DNA from: Formivibrio citricus | Lineage (GTDB): Bacteria; Pseudomonadota; Gammaproteobacteria; Burkholderiales; Chitinibacteraceae | Length of the DNA stretch: 64,000 nt | NCBI RefSeq assembly: GCF_900115065.1 | Contig: NZ_FOVE01000001.1 | Span: forward strand, 186,001-250,000 | Direction: 5' to 3' | Shown: piece by piece, positions 34,695 to 45,314 of the stretch | How positions within the stretch are numbered: the stretch's first letter is position 1 | How the letters are laid out: each line of letters opens with the position of its first letter | Translations under genes and position numbers: made by a program | Notes under the pieces: generated by a model | Database searches by the model: none | Told to the model about the DNA's origin: nothing | What the model saw: only the letters and a program-made list of their open reading frames with translations

Positions 34695-37673
34695 GTGCCA
34701 ACTAAGCCGCGTTTCAAAGCCTGTGTTCTGGCTGTCGCGTTGACCATGCTGCCTTGGTGCGCCGAGGCAGCAGGGTTAGGGCGTCTCAATGTGCTTTCCG
34801 GCCTGGGACAGCCATTCAAGGGGGAAATCGAACTGGTTGCCGTGCAGCCCCAAGAGGCGGAAACGCTGAAGGTTGCGCTTGCTTCGGCCGAAGCTTATGC
34901 CTCCGTACAAATGGCTTATCCTGCGCCATCGCTGGGACTCCGATTCGCCCTGAACAAGCGCGAAAGCGGTCAGTATGTGGTTAGCGTATCTTCCTCCCAG
35001 GCTATCGACGAACCGGTATTCAATCTATTGGTAGAGCTTTCTTGGGCTGGCGGGCTGGTCAAACGTGAGTACACCGCGCTGATTGATCCGGTTGGTTACA
35101 GCGGTGTTCCGGGTGGCGCAACGATCTCGCCGGTGGCTGCCCCCAATGCTGCGCGCATGGATCCGGTTTCAACTCCCTCCGCGCAGATTTCTGGTGCCAT
35201 TCGGCCACCCAAGGCAGTACGTACCGTCCGTAAAGGCAAGCATGCCGCTGTGGCTGCTTCTGGCGTGGCTTCCAAACCGGCTGCGCAGCCTGTGGAAGCC
35301 GGCGAGAGCCAAGTGGTGAAATCGGGTGATACGCTTTCCAAAATCGCCAATCAGGTAAAGCCGGAAGGCGTCAGTCTTGAACAGGTTCTGGTCGGCCTTT
35401 ATCAGGCCAATCCTGATGCGTTCAATGGCAACATGAACCGTCTCAAGCGCGGGAAGATCCTCCGAATCCCTTCTTCCGAGGAGTTTGGCAAGCAGGATCA
35501 GGCCCAGGCGGTCAAGGAGATCAAAGTCCATTCGGCCAACTGGCAGAACTACCGGCGCCAACTTGCGGAGTCCGCTGCGAAGGGGGCCGCAGCCGAAACG
35601 GAAGCGCCGCAAGGCGGCGGCCGGATTACGGCAAAGGTCGAGGACAAGGGCGCCCAGCAAACAGACAAGTCCAAGGATGTACTGAAGCTTTCGCGTGGCG
35701 CGAGCAAGACCGACGGCCAGCAGGCCAAGATTCGTGCGCTGGAAGAAGAGGCGTCGGCTCGCAAGAAGGCGCTGGATGAAGCCAATCAGCGTGTTGCCGA
35801 GTTGCAGAAAAATATCCAGGAGATGGAAAAATCCGTCGCCTTGAAGAGCCAGCAGGGTGCCGAGTTGCAGAAGAAAGCCGAACAGGCAAAGGCATCCATG
35901 CCAGCTTCTGCGCCAGCCGTTGTCACGCCGATTGCTTCGGCGCCGGCCGCCGCTTCTGCTGTCGCCAGCAAGCCGGTTGCCGCTTCCGTTGTTGCCAGCG
36001 CGGTTCAACCCCAGCCGGCTCCAAAGCCCAAGCGCGTGGCACCCCCTCCTCCGCCAGAACCCACCTTCATGGACATGCTGGCCGATAATGCCTTGATGAT
36101 CGGCGGTGGTTTGCTAGCTGTCGTGCTGGGGATTGGTGGATTGATTTGGGCGCGCAACCGGCGCCGCCCCAGTGTGTTCGAAAACAGCCTCATTACCAGT
36201 GGCGACCTCAAGCCGAATACGGTGCTGGGGCGTACCGGCGGCGGCGTGATCAGCACCCAGGCAGAAAATTCCTTCCTGACCGATTTCAGCCGCCAAGGTT
36301 TGGGGTCAATCGATACGGATGAAGTCGATCCAATTGCAGAAGCCGATGTCTACATGGCATATGGCCGCGACGCCCAAGCCGAGGAAATTCTCAAAGATGC
36401 ATTGATCAAGGATCCGCAACGGCAGGAAGTCCGCATGAAGCTGCTGGATATCTATGCTGCCCGCAAGGACAAGGTTTCCTTCCAGGAGGTGGCCGCCGAG
36501 GTGTTTGCGGCAACGGGCGGTCAGGGGCAGTACTGGGAGCAGGCCAGCTACCTGGGCCGCAGTCTTGATCCGGAAAATCCGCTGTATACCGGCAAGAATG
36601 GCGGAACTGGCGCGGGTCTGGCCGTAGGTGCTGCCGTCGGTGTGGCTGCCGCGGCGACCGTTGCTGCAGTAGCATTGTCGTCCTCGGAGGGAGTACAAGC
36701 TGCACCGGCAGGAGAGCCCGAAATGGAGCCGCTCGAATCCATCGGGGAAATGCAGTCGCTTGAGCCGGAAGAAGCGCCTGTCGGCCTTGATTTCGAATTT
36801 GAACTGCCCGAACCGGAACAGTCTTTGGAACCTGAAGCGTCAGCTGCAGCAGTGCTGGATCTTTCCGATAGTGCTGTCGATGAGCTGGGAAGCATGGATT
36901 TTGCGGTAGAAAGTGAGCAGACCGCCGAGTTGTCTGAGCTGGAAAGCACGGAAGAAGCCTTCGGTCTGGAACTCGACTTGGGTGAAGGACTGGAGTTGCC
37001 AGTTGCGCCTGAAGAAACGCTGCAAGCAACTGCCGAGGGAAAAGGCAGCGATCTGATGGAACTGGACCTGCCGATTGATCTTGGTGCTCCGGAGATGCCT
37101 GAATTTGCTTCGGCCTTCACTGAGCCAGCGACTGAAACTGCTCCGGAACAGACCTTGCCTGAAGAGAAGATTCCTTCTGCAGAGCCGGAATTGACGATGC
37201 CCGAATTTGAGATGCCTGACCTCGACCTGAGCCTTGATCTTGGTGACGAGCGGCCTGTCGAGGAAGGCGGCGCGATGGAAGCTGCGGCGATAGCCAGCTT
37301 TAGCGAAGAACTCTCCATGGAGGAGCCTCTGGTTGCCGAAACGCATATTCCAGGCGGAGAGGCTGTAGAGGCGTCATTGCCGCAGGAGGAGTCCATCGAT
37401 CTCGATTTCGGCTTCACTGCGCCGGAAGCGGTTGCGGCCCCGGCCCCCGTCGTCGAAGAGCCTATCGATATTTCCCTGGAAATTGGCGAAGGCAGCGGAA
37501 CGGACAAGCTGGATTTTGTGGCTGACGATCCGGTCCAGACCAAGATCGAGCTTGCCCGTGCCTATATCGATATGGGTGATGTGGAAGGCGCCCGCGAGAT
37601 TCTGCAAGAAGCCGAGCAGGAAGGTAATCCAACGCAGCAGGAACTGGCGCGGAACCTGCTGGCAGCACTGTAA
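34695..37673 (+). CDS. fimV: FimV-like peptidoglycan-binding polar hub protein
   Basis: A 992-residue inner-membrane protein. The signal sequence is followed by the FimV N-terminal signature LGRLNVLSGLGQPFKGEIEL. Next come a LysM domain (VVKSGDTLSKIANQV, about 205-260), a coiled coil (about 350-395), a transmembrane helix (ALMIGGGLLAVVLGIGGLIW) and a long acidic Glu/Pro-rich cytoplasmic region. The chain ends in the FimV C-terminal TPR-like motif (DPVQTKIELARAYIDMGD). FimV organises type IV pili and polar complexes and affects cAMP or c-di-GMP signalling in pseudomonads. Start is GTG 34695 with a gaggggga ribosome site. Confidence 0.93.
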   Translation: MPTKPRFKACVLAVALTMLPWCAEAAGLGRLNVLSGLGQPFKGEIELVAVQPQEAETLKVALASAEAYASVQMAYPAPSLGLRFALNKRESGQYVVSVSSSQAIDEPVFNLLVELSWAGGLVKREYTALIDPVGYSGVPGGATISPVAAPNAARMDPVSTPSAQISGAIRPPKAVRTVRKGKHAAVAASGVASKPAAQPVEAGESQVVKSGDTLSKIANQVKPEGVSLEQVLVGLYQANPDAFNGNMNRLKRGKILRIPSSEEFGKQDQAQAVKEIKVHSANWQNYRRQLAESAAKGAAAETEAPQGGGRITAKVEDKGAQQTDKSKDVLKLSRGASKTDGQQAKIRALEEEASARKKALDEANQRVAELQKNIQEMEKSVALKSQQGAELQKKAEQAKASMPASAPAVVTPIASAPAAASAVASKPVAASVVASAVQPQPAPKPKRVAPPPPPEPTFMDMLADNALMIGGGLLAVVLGIGGLIWARNRRRPSVFENSLITSGDLKPNTVLGRTGGGVISTQAENSFLTDFSRQGLGSIDTDEVDPIAEADVYMAYGRDAQAEEILKDALIKDPQRQEVRMKLLDIYAARKDKVSFQEVAAEVFAATGGQGQYWEQASYLGRSLDPENPLYTGKNGGTGAGLAVGAAVGVAAAATVAAVALSSSEGVQAAPAGEPEMEPLESIGEMQSLEPEEAPVGLDFEFELPEPEQSLEPEASAAAVLDLSDSAVDELGSMDFAVESEQTAELSELESTEEAFGLELDLGEGLELPVAPEETLQATAEGKGSDLMELDLPIDLGAPEMPEFASAFTEPATETAPEQTLPEEKIPSAEPELTMPEFEMPDLDLSLDLGDERPVEEGGAMEAAAIASFSEELSMEEPLVAETHIPGGEAVEASLPQEESIDLDFGFTAPEAVAAPAPVVEEPIDISLEIGEGSGTDKLDFVADDPVQTKIELARAYIDMGDVEGAREILQEAEQEGNPTQQELARNLLAAL

Positions 37674-37678
37674 CCGTT

Positions 37679-38305
37679 TTGCATCCCGCCAATCGTCTGG
37701 CGCTCTGGCTGTGGCTGGCATCTTTGCTGCCTTGGCTGGAGCGCCCGTTTCTTTATGCGCTTGCCGTGTTGATCGTGGCAGGCGCGCTCTTGTTTTGTCG
37801 CCCCCGCTTCTTGCGTGCGTTGCCACGGATTCGCTGGCTGTTGCTGGCTGTCGGTGTCATCTATGGCTGGACCACTCCCGGCGAATACCTGTGGTCCGGC
37901 TGGCTTGCGCCAACAAGGGAAGGAATCCGGCTGGGAATTGCACAGATGACGAGACTGCTGGCAATAGCTGCAAGCCTGCAGATTTTGTTGACGGGAATGC
38001 CTCGCGCCGCTATTTTCTCCGGCCTTTACATACTTTCGGCTCCGCTGGAGTGGTTGGGTATTTCTCGCCGCCATGCCGCCATGCGCCTGTCCCTGACGCT
38101 TGAAATGGTCGAAAACATCCTTGAAATGCAACAGCCTTTCCAGCAGCTTCTGCGCGAACTCAACAAGCCAGATCAAGACCATGGCGAGCGCACCGTGCAC
38201 ATGATGATTCAGCCGTTGGGTTGGGGGCAGGGCTTGTTGTTGGGGCTGTTGTCATGCCTGTCAGTGCTGACTGTCTGGCTGGGAGGTTTCGGGGGGTGGT
38301 CGTGA
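37679..38305 (+). CDS. Membrane protein resembling ECF transporter T component (CbiQ-like)
   Basis: A 208-residue protein with four to six hydrophobic segments. The stretch QMTRLLAIAASLQILLTGMP and the following SAPLEWLGISRRHAAMRLSLTLEM resemble the EcfT/CbiQ arrangement of a helix, a T-x-P turn and the coupling region. No S component or ATPase is adjacent, so the assignment is tentative. The start is TTG, 5 bp after fimV; no ATG or GTG is available earlier. Its stop overlaps truA (GTGA), implying coupling. Confidence 0.6.
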   Translation: MHPANRLALWLWLASLLPWLERPFLYALAVLIVAGALLFCRPRFLRALPRIRWLLLAVGVIYGWTTPGEYLWSGWLAPTREGIRLGIAQMTRLLAIAASLQILLTGMPRAAIFSGLYILSAPLEWLGISRRHAAMRLSLTLEMVENILEMQQPFQQLLRELNKPDQDHGERTVHMMIQPLGWGQGLLLGLLSCLSVLTVWLGGFGGWS

Positions 38306-39096
38306 CGGAAATGAAACGGATTGCGCTCGGGGTGGAGTATGACGGTCGGGCGTTTTGCGGCTGGCAGGTGCAGCCGGATGTGGCAACCGTACAGTCCGCG
38401 CTGGAGGCGGCGCTGTCGCGCATGGCGGGGCACCCGGTCCGTGCGCATGCGGCTGGGCGGACCGACACCGGCGTGCATGGCGCGACGCAGGTAGTGCATT
38501 TCGATACCGATGCCAACCGGCCTCTGACGGCTTGGGTGCGGGGCGTGAACAGCTTTCTGTCGACCGGCGTGGCCGTGCTCTGGGCGCGAGAAGTACCCGA
38601 TTCCTTCCATGCGCGTTTTTCCGCGACCGCGCGCCATTATCGCTATCTGCTGATCAACCATCCGGTGCGCCCGGCTCTCTGGGCAGGGCGCGTGGGCTGG
38701 ATTCACCAGCAGTTGGATATTGCTGCCATGCGCGAGGCAGCGGGTCTTTTGCTGGGTGAGCACGATTTTTCCAGTTTTCGTGCCGCAGAGTGCCAAGCCA
38801 AGACTCCGGTCAAGACGCTTCGGCGTCTGGACATCGCCCAGGAAGGCAATCTGCTGATCTGCGATTTTTCGGCGGATGCCTTTTTGCATCACATGGTGCG
38901 CAATCTCATGGGTGCGTTGCTGCATATTGCCAAAGGCAACGAGCCGCCAGCCTGGATCACCGAATTGCTCGCCAGATGCGACCGATCCGTCGCCCCCCCC
39001 ACATTCATGCCAGACGGATTGTACCTGGCTGGTGTAAGCTATCCCCCCGAATATGCTCTTCCTTCCGAGCCTTTGCCCAGACATGGTTTGATTTGA
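38302..39096 (+). CDS. truA: tRNA pseudouridine(38-40) synthase
   Basis: A 264-residue enzyme that isomerises U38-40 in tRNA anticodon arms. The catalytic Asp lies in AAGRTDTGVHG. VEYDGRAFCGWQVQ, FHARFSATARHYRYLL and FLHHMVRNLMGAL are family blocks. I use GTG 38302, which overlaps the previous stop (GTGA); ATG 38311, three codons later, is equally possible. Confidence 0.94.
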   Translation: MTEMKRIALGVEYDGRAFCGWQVQPDVATVQSALEAALSRMAGHPVRAHAAGRTDTGVHGATQVVHFDTDANRPLTAWVRGVNSFLSTGVAVLWAREVPDSFHARFSATARHYRYLLINHPVRPALWAGRVGWIHQQLDIAAMREAAGLLLGEHDFSSFRAAECQAKTPVKTLRRLDIAQEGNLLICDFSADAFLHHMVRNLMGALLHIAKGNEPPAWITELLARCDRSVAPPTFMPDGLYLAGVSYPPEYALPSEPLPRHGLI

Positions 39097-39170
39097 TGCG
39101 GAATTGCCGATGTGTCGTTTTACGAGTTTGGGTTTTCTCCCGACCTCTGTGACTCTGTGGTGAAATTAAA

Positions 39171-39794
39171 ATGAACCCAAGAATCAAGATTTGCGGATTG
39201 CGCGATCCGGAAATGGCCTGTTTTGCTGCCCGCCAAGGTGCAGATGCTATCGGGCTGGTCTTTCATGCGCCGAGCCCGCGCGCAGTAGATATCGAAACGG
39301 CAAGCCGGATCGTGGCGGCATTGCCGCCGTTTGTCAGTACCGTCGGGCTGTTTGTCGATGCCGATCCGGCGTTCGTCGAGCAAGTATTGGCGCGGGTTGC
39401 GCTGGATATTTTGCAGTTTCATGGGGATGAGTCCCCGGGGCAATGCCGCCGGTTTGGCAAACCCTATCTGAAAGCAGTTCGGGTAAAACCCGGTCTGGAT
39501 TTGCTAGAATATGCCTCCCGCTATGCCGATGCACGGGGAATCCTGGTCGATGCCTGGGTGCCGGGTGTGCCTGGCGGAACCGGAGAGACCTTCGATTGGG
39601 CGTTGTTGCCGCAGGATTTGCCGTTGCCGCTGGTGTTATCCGGCGGCTTGCACGCGGGTAACGTAGCCGAAGCGATACGCCAGATCAAACCCTGGGCGGT
39701 AGATGTTTCCAGTGGAGTGGAAAGCGGCAAAGGAATCAAGGACGCAGACAAGATTGCTGCGTTCATCAAAGCTGCAAGAGTGGCAGCAGACTGA
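39171..39794 (+). CDS. trpF: Phosphoribosylanthranilate isomerase
   Basis: A 207-residue TIM barrel for the third step of tryptophan synthesis from anthranilate. [11 protein letters not shown] carries the catalytic Cys, and [15 protein letters not shown] carries the catalytic Asp region and phosphate site. FHGDESP is also conserved. It lies 11 bp before trpB. No trp leader or attenuator is apparent in the 74-bp gap after truA. Confidence 0.97.
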   Translation: MNPRIKICGLRDPEMACFAARQGADAIGLVFHAPSPRAVDIETASRIVAALPPFVSTVGLFVDADPAFVEQVLARVALDILQFHGDESPGQCRRFGKPYLKAVRVKPGLDLLEYASRYADARGILVDAWVPGVPGGTGETFDWALLPQDLPLPLVLSGGLHAGNVAEAIRQIKPWAVDVSSGVESGKGIKDADKIAAFIKAARVAAD

Positions 39795-39805
39795 GCGAGA
39801 GACGA

Positions 39806-41011
39806 ATGAGCGATTGCTATAACCAGCCCGACCTGCAGGGCCATTTTGGGCAGTTCGGCGGTATCTATGTGGCCGAGACGTTGATGGCCGCGCTGGAAGA
39901 ATTGCGTATCGAGTACGACAAGGCCAAGCACGATCCGGCCTTCATCGCAGAATTTCATCACGAATTGAAGCATTACGTCGGGCGCCCGAGCCCGCTTTAC
40001 CATGCCCAGCGCTGGTCGGAAATCCTCGGTGGGGCGCAGATCTACCTCAAACGCGAGGATCTCAACCACACCGGTGCGCACAAGGTCAACAACACCATCG
40101 GCCAAGCACTGCTGGCCCGCCGTATGGGCAAAAAGCGCGTTATTGCCGAAACCGGTGCCGGCCAGCATGGTGTGGCATCGGCAACCGTGGCGGCGCGCTA
40201 CGGACTGGAGTGTGTGGTCTATATGGGCGCGGAGGACGTGAAGCGCCAGGCGCCCAACGTATTCCGCATGAAGCTGCTCGGCGCGAAAGTGGTGCCGGTG
40301 GAGTCCGGCTCCAAGACACTCAAGGACGCCATGAACGAAGCCATGCGCGACTGGGTGACCAACGTCGATTCTACCTATTACATCATCGGCACCTGTGCCG
40401 GCCCGCATCCGTACCCGATGCTGGTGCGCGATTTCCAGTCGGTGATCGGCGAAGAATGCAAGCGCCAGTCCGCAGAGCAGATCGGTCGCCAGCCCGATGC
40501 GATCGTTGCCTGTGTCGGCGGCGGTTCCAATGCGATCGGCATTTTCCATCCGTACATCAATGTTCCCGGCGTGCGCCTGATCGGCGTCGAAGCGGGCGGA
40601 CATGGCGTGGAAACCGGCATGCATGCCGCTCCGCTGACCGCCAATGCCAAACCCGGCGTGTTGCACGGCAACCGTACCTACCTGATGCAGGATGAAAACG
40701 GCCAGATCGTCGAGACCCACTCAATTTCTGCCGGGCTCGATTATCCGGGTGTCGGCCCGGAGCACAGCTACCTCAAGGATATCCAGCGCGCCGAGTACGT
40801 CGCTGCGACCGATGACGAGGCACTGGCTGCCTTCCATGACCTGTGCCGCTTCGAAGGCATCATCCCGGCGCTGGAATCGAGCCATGCGCTGGCACATGCC
40901 AAGAAACTGGCGCCGACCATGAGCCGCGACCAAGTGATCGTGGTCAACCTTTCGGGGCGTGGCGACAAGGATATTCCGACGATTGCCCGGCTTGCCGGAA
41001 TCGAACTCTAA
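39806..41011 (+). CDS. trpB: Tryptophan synthase beta chain
   Basis: A 401-residue PLP enzyme joining indole and serine. The PLP lysine is in [16 protein letters not shown], the phosphate-binding loop is [11 protein letters not shown], and [11 protein letters not shown] is conserved. It pairs with TrpA, 18 bp downstream. Confidence 0.98.
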   Translation: MSDCYNQPDLQGHFGQFGGIYVAETLMAALEELRIEYDKAKHDPAFIAEFHHELKHYVGRPSPLYHAQRWSEILGGAQIYLKREDLNHTGAHKVNNTIGQALLARRMGKKRVIAETGAGQHGVASATVAARYGLECVVYMGAEDVKRQAPNVFRMKLLGAKVVPVESGSKTLKDAMNEAMRDWVTNVDSTYYIIGTCAGPHPYPMLVRDFQSVIGEECKRQSAEQIGRQPDAIVACVGGGSNAIGIFHPYINVPGVRLIGVEAGGHGVETGMHAAPLTANAKPGVLHGNRTYLMQDENGQIVETHSISAGLDYPGVGPEHSYLKDIQRAEYVAATDDEALAAFHDLCRFEGIIPALESSHALAHAKKLAPTMSRDQVIVVNLSGRGDKDIPTIARLAGIEL

Positions 41012-41029
41012 AACGGGCTTCAACAACGT

Positions 41030-41833
41030 ATGTCCAGAATCCAGAAAACTTTCGAACGTCTGCAGGCTGCCGGCCGGCAGGCGCTGATTCCTTTCATCAC
41101 GGCGGGCGATCCGCATCCCGGCATTACGGTCGAACTCATGCATGCCCTGGTAAAGGGCGGTGCGGATGTCATCGAGCTCGGGGTGCCGTTTTCCGATCCG
41201 GCTGCCGATGGCCCGGTGATCCAGCGTGCTGCCGAGCGTGCGCTGGCGCACAAGGTCAGCCTGCGCCAGGTGATCGGCATGGTGGCCGAGTTCCGCAAGA
41301 CCAATGCCGATACGCCGGTCGTGTTGATGGGCTATGCCAACCCGGTCGAGGCGATGGGCTATCCCGAATTTTCCGCAGTAGCGGCACAAGCTGGCGTGGA
41401 CGGCGTGCTAACCGTGGATCTGCCGCCCGAGGAAGCCGAAGAGCGCGTGGCGATCCTGAAACAGCACGGCATCGATCCGATTTTCCTGCTTGCCCCGACC
41501 ACGCCGCCAAGCCGCCTGGCAGCCGTGGAGCGTCTGGCCGGCGGGTATGTGTATTACGTTTCGCTCAAGGGCGTGACCGGTGCGGCGACGCTGGATGTCG
41601 GCAGCGTGGCCTCACGCTTGGCTGAATTGAGGCAGCATGTTTCGCTGCCCATCGGCGTAGGGTTCGGCATTCGCGATGCCGAGTCGGCGCGGGCTATTGC
41701 GGCAGTCGCCGATGCGATCATCATCGGCTCCCGCCTGGTGCAGGAAGTCGAGCAGGGCGAGGCCGGCCTGGCCAATCGCCTGACGGATTTTCTTTCCGGC
41801 GTGCGCGCCGCCATGGATACGGCGCGGGCTTGA
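41030..41833 (+). CDS. trpA: Tryptophan synthase alpha chain
   Basis: A 267-residue TIM barrel that cleaves indole-3-glycerol phosphate. The catalytic Glu and Asp are in [29 protein letters not shown] and [11 protein letters not shown] are family segments. The product indole is channelled to TrpB. Confidence 0.98.
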   Translation: MSRIQKTFERLQAAGRQALIPFITAGDPHPGITVELMHALVKGGADVIELGVPFSDPAADGPVIQRAAERALAHKVSLRQVIGMVAEFRKTNADTPVVLMGYANPVEAMGYPEFSAVAAQAGVDGVLTVDLPPEEAEERVAILKQHGIDPIFLLAPTTPPSRLAAVERLAGGYVYYVSLKGVTGAATLDVGSVASRLAELRQHVSLPIGVGFGIRDAESARAIAAVADAIIIGSRLVQEVEQGEAGLANRLTDFLSGVRAAMDTARA

Positions 41834-41868
41834 GCCGCGACCAGAGAACATACAGTAGAGGTCAATAA

Positions 41869-42735
41869 ATGAGCTGGTTGCAAAAACTGCTTCCCCCCAA
41901 GATCAAAAGCCGCACCCCGGGTGCCAAGTCGGCCGTCCCGGAAGGCTTGTGGAGCAAGTGTTCCGCATGCGGCGCCACGCTCTACCGCACGGATCTGGAA
42001 AACAATCTGGACGTTTGCCCGAAATGCGGGTTCCATAGCCCGGTTCATGCGCGTCGCCGGCTCGACATCCTGCTAGACCAGGAAGGCCGCTTTGAAATCG
42101 GCGCCGAGGTGAAGCCGTTCGACATCCTCAAATTCAAGGACAGCCGCAAATATCCGGATCGCTTGGTCGCCGCGCAGGAAGACACCGGCGAGGATGATGC
42201 GTTGGTGGTAATGCAGGGCGCCATCCATAACGTACCGTGCGTCGTGGCCGTGTTCGAATTCAAGTTTATCGGCGGTTCGATGGGCTCGGTTGTGGGTGAG
42301 CGCTTCGTTCGTGGCGTCAAGGCCGCTATCGAGCATGACGTACCCTTCGTTTGCGTGGCGGCCTCGGGTGGTGCGCGGATGCAGGAAGGTCTCAATTCCC
42401 TGATGCAGATGGCCAAGACCTCGGCGATCCTGACGCGCCTTTCTGACAAGAAACTCCCGTTCATTTCCGTGCTGACCGATCCGACCATGGGGGGCGTTTC
42501 GGCCTCGTTTGCCTTCCTCGGCGACGTGGTGGTGGCTGAGCCGGGGGCGTTGATCGGCTTTGCCGGCCCGCGCGTGATCGAGCAGACCGTGCGTGAAACG
42601 CTGCCGGAAGGCTTCCAGCGCGCCGAATTTCTGCTGGAAAAGGGCGCAATCGACATGATCGTCGACCGTCGCGAAATGCGCCGCAAGCTGGCGCAACTGA
42701 TGACCCTTCTGACTCGCCAGCCGGCCTTGAACTGA
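41869..42735 (+). CDS. accD: Acetyl-CoA carboxylase carboxyltransferase beta subunit
   Basis: A 288-residue subunit of the carboxyltransferase that makes malonyl-CoA. An N-terminal zinc ribbon (CSACGATLY, then VCPKCGFH) precedes the crotonase-like domain ([36 protein letters not shown]). Its last base is shared with the folC start. Placement between trpA and folC is conserved in betaproteobacteria. Confidence 0.98.
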   Translation: MSWLQKLLPPKIKSRTPGAKSAVPEGLWSKCSACGATLYRTDLENNLDVCPKCGFHSPVHARRRLDILLDQEGRFEIGAEVKPFDILKFKDSRKYPDRLVAAQEDTGEDDALVVMQGAIHNVPCVVAVFEFKFIGGSMGSVVGERFVRGVKAAIEHDVPFVCVAASGGARMQEGLNSLMQMAKTSAILTRLSDKKLPFISVLTDPTMGGVSASFAFLGDVVVAEPGALIGFAGPRVIEQTVRETLPEGFQRAEFLLEKGAIDMIVDRREMRRKLAQLMTLLTRQPALN

Positions 42736-44015
42736 TGCCCTTGTTCGATGCAGCCACCCTCGACGGGTGGCTTGCCCATCTGGAGTCCCTGCATCCCAAC
42801 ACCATCGACATGGGCCTTGCTCGTGTCGGCAAGGTGCGGGATGCGATGGGGCTTTTCCCCGTTTCCCCTGTCATCACCGTCGGCGGTACCAACGGCAAGG
42901 GCTCGGTCTGCGCCATGCTGTCTGCGATTTTCAAGGCGGCCGGCTATCGCGTCGGAACCTATACCTCACCGCATTTGCTGCATTACAACGAACGGGTAAT
43001 GATCGACCTGCAGCCTGCGAGCGACGAAGCACTTCTCGCTGGGTTTCGCGCCGTGGAAGCAGCTCGTGGCGATACAGCGCTGACCTATTTCGAATTCGGG
43101 ACGCTCGCGGCGATGCGGCAGTTCGTCGATGCCGGCGTGGATGTCGCCGTGCTGGAGATCGGCTTGGGCGGGCGGCTGGATGCCGTCAATGTTTTCGAAC
43201 CCGATGCGGCAGCGGTCGTGAGCGTAGCGCTCGATCATGAAGCCTGGCTGGGCAATACGCGCGAAGCGGTCGGCTTCGAGAAGGCCGGCATCTATCGCGC
43301 CGGAAAAGTCGCGGTCTGCGCCGATCCGGAGCCGCCGCACAGCCTGTTGGATCATGCGAAGACGATCGGGGCCGATCTGCGTCTGATCGGGTGCGATTTC
43401 GGTTTTTCCCGGCAGGCTGAAGAACCCGTCTGGTCCTGGTGGGGGCGGGGTGGTGTTGAGTTCGGCGGTTTGCCCATGCCCGCGCTGCAAGGCAGCTACC
43501 AGTTGGGCAATGCCGCAACAGCGCTGGCTTTGCTCGATGCGGTGAAGGACAGCCTGCCGGTGAATGCCGAAGCCGTGCGGCAAGGTTTGCAGAATGTGAG
43601 ATGGCCGGCGCGCTTTCAGGTCTTGCCGGGCCATCCGGCCGTGATCCTGGATGTGGGGCATAACCCCCATGCTGCGCGCGTGCTGCGCGCCAACCTTGAG
43701 GCGATGAAGGGGCATGCCAGAACGCTGGCGGTGTTCGGCATGATGCAGGACAAGGATATTGCCGGTGTGATCGGGTTGCTGGCTGACTGTGTCGACTCTT
43801 GGTACGTTGCTGCGCCCGCATTGCCGCGTGCGGCGTCGGCAGCGGTTTTGACCGAAACGATTGGTTCGCTGGCGCCGCACGCTGCGGTTGAATGCCATGA
43901 ATCGATTGCGCAGGCATGGTATGCCGCCTGCAAGGAAGCCGGGGAAGATGATAGAATCCTCGCCTTTGGTTCCTTCTATACCGTTGCCGAAGTCATGGCC
44001 GCATCGGAATGCTGA
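42735..44015 (+). CDS. folC: Bifunctional folylpolyglutamate synthase / dihydrofolate synthase
   Basis: A 426-residue Mur-ligase-like enzyme. The P-loop is VGGTNGKGSVCAM; YTSPHLLHYNERV and EIGLGGRLDAVN are family signatures; ILDVGHNPHAARVL marks the C-terminal domain. It adds glutamate to dihydropteroate and folates. It starts by overlapping accD and ends by overlapping the SPOR-protein gene. Confidence 0.97.
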   Translation: MPLFDAATLDGWLAHLESLHPNTIDMGLARVGKVRDAMGLFPVSPVITVGGTNGKGSVCAMLSAIFKAAGYRVGTYTSPHLLHYNERVMIDLQPASDEALLAGFRAVEAARGDTALTYFEFGTLAAMRQFVDAGVDVAVLEIGLGGRLDAVNVFEPDAAAVVSVALDHEAWLGNTREAVGFEKAGIYRAGKVAVCADPEPPHSLLDHAKTIGADLRLIGCDFGFSRQAEEPVWSWWGRGGVEFGGLPMPALQGSYQLGNAATALALLDAVKDSLPVNAEAVRQGLQNVRWPARFQVLPGHPAVILDVGHNPHAARVLRANLEAMKGHARTLAVFGMMQDKDIAGVIGLLADCVDSWYVAAPALPRAASAAVLTETIGSLAPHAAVECHESIAQAWYAACKEAGEDDRILAFGSFYTVAEVMAASEC

Positions 44016-44800
44016 ACATGTCCCATTCCAACGTCAGTGAAGAATTGCTGCATCTGCGCAAACGCGCCCGCCGTCGCTTGGTGGGGGCTGTGGCGTTGGT
44101 CATCTTTGCCCTGATTGTCTTGTGGACGGCGCTGGACAATGCGCCGCCTCCGCGTTTTTCCACGGGAAATCCCGTTGAAATCGTTTCCAGCGCGCCGGCA
44201 CTGACAGCGCAACGCGCGTCCTTGGTGGCTGTCGTTGAACCTGCCAATACACCACCTTTGTTGAATCCTCCGCCCGATGCAGCTGCAGTGACGCCTGTCA
44301 CGGCTCCCGCTGTGGCTGCCGAGCCCGCGCCGGCTAGTGCTCCTGTCGTAGCCAAGGCAGTGCAACCTCCTCGGGTGGTCAATGGTGCAGAAGTGTTGCC
44401 GGGCAAACTCGTCAATCGACAGTCGCCACCCGTGCAGGCCAAAGCCGTGCCCGCTCCGACACCGGCAGCCAAACCCAAGCCCGCGGAGAACGCGCCGGCG
44501 ACATTCGATCCCAAGAAGATTCTGGAAGGGAAGGTCGATCCGACCGAGCCGACAGCCAAGCCCGCACAACTTCCAGGCAAGTACTACGTGCAGATCGGTG
44601 CGTTTGCCGATGCAGCGAAGATCAAGCAGTTGACGACGAAGCTCAAGGGCGCAGGTTTGCCGGTGCAGGCCGAGAAAGTGAAAACCTCCAAGGGCGAGCT
44701 GACGCGCATCCGCGTGGGGCCGGCAGCCGATGCGGCGAAGGCCGAGGCGTACCGGAAGAAGGCTGAATCCGTCGGTGTAAACGGTAAAGTGGTCAAGTGA
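44009..44800 (+). CDS. dedD: SPOR-domain cell-division protein (DedD-like)
   Basis: A 263-residue bitopic protein. A cytoplasmic basic N-terminus (RKRARRR) precedes one TM helix (about 26-45), then a long Ala/Pro-rich periplasmic linker and a C-terminal SPOR domain (GKYYVQIGAFADAAKIKQL ... LTRIRVGP), which binds denuded septal peptidoglycan. It overlaps folC by 7 bp; an alternative ATG is at 44018. The stop overlaps cvpA (GTGA). Confidence 0.9.
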   Translation: MLNMSHSNVSEELLHLRKRARRRLVGAVALVIFALIVLWTALDNAPPPRFSTGNPVEIVSSAPALTAQRASLVAVVEPANTPPLLNPPPDAAAVTPVTAPAVAAEPAPASAPVVAKAVQPPRVVNGAEVLPGKLVNRQSPPVQAKAVPAPTPAAKPKPAENAPATFDPKKILEGKVDPTEPTAKPAQLPGKYYVQIGAFADAAKIKQLTTKLKGAGLPVQAEKVKTSKGELTRIRVGPAADAAKAEAYRKKAESVGVNGKVVK

Positions 44801-45288
44801 CGTACTTCGACTATACCGTGCTGGCCATCATCGGCCTTTCGATCCTGCTTTCAGTGATGCGGGGGCTGGTTCAGGAGGTGCTGGCGCTGGGGGCATGGGT
44901 GTTGTCTTTCTGGTTGGCAAGCAATTATGCCGGCCAGGGCATGGTCTGGATGCCGGCCGGTTTGCCGAATGATGGAATCCGGTACTTGGCGGCGTTTCTG
45001 GCTATATTTTGCGCAGTGTGGCTGGCGACGGCGATTGTGCGGATCACGCTGAACCAATTCCTGCAAGCGACAGGGCTCAAGCCTCTGGATCGTTTGCTGG
45101 GGGCCGGCTTTGGCCTGGCGCGCGGAGTTTTGCTGGTTTTGACTTTGGTGCTGGTGGCTGGCATGACCAGCTTGCCGCAGGGGGCTGACTGGCGTAATGC
45201 CATGTTCAGCCCGATGTTTGTTGAGGCGGCTTTGTTTGCTAAGCCGTGGCTTCCGGTTGCGTTGGCTGAACGCATCCATTTTGATTGA
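44797..45288 (+). CDS. cvpA: CvpA family membrane protein
   Basis: A 163-residue inner-membrane protein with four hydrophobic helices. [20 protein letters not shown] and [20 protein letters not shown] are the CvpA signatures. It is required for colicin V export and linked to envelope stress in enterics; its biochemical role is not settled. GTG start inside the GTGA overlap with dedD. purF follows after 26 bp, the usual arrangement. Confidence 0.94.
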   Translation: MTYFDYTVLAIIGLSILLSVMRGLVQEVLALGAWVLSFWLASNYAGQGMVWMPAGLPNDGIRYLAAFLAIFCAVWLATAIVRITLNQFLQATGLKPLDRLLGAGFGLARGVLLVLTLVLVAGMTSLPQGADWRNAMFSPMFVEAALFAKPWLPVALAERIHFD

Positions 45289-45314
45289 CTCTTTGCAACA
45301 AAGGTACTGATGCT

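Noticed and set aside
39097-39170. trp attenuator leader before trpF
   Set aside because: No Trp-rich leader peptide or alternative hairpins were seen in the 74-bp gap.
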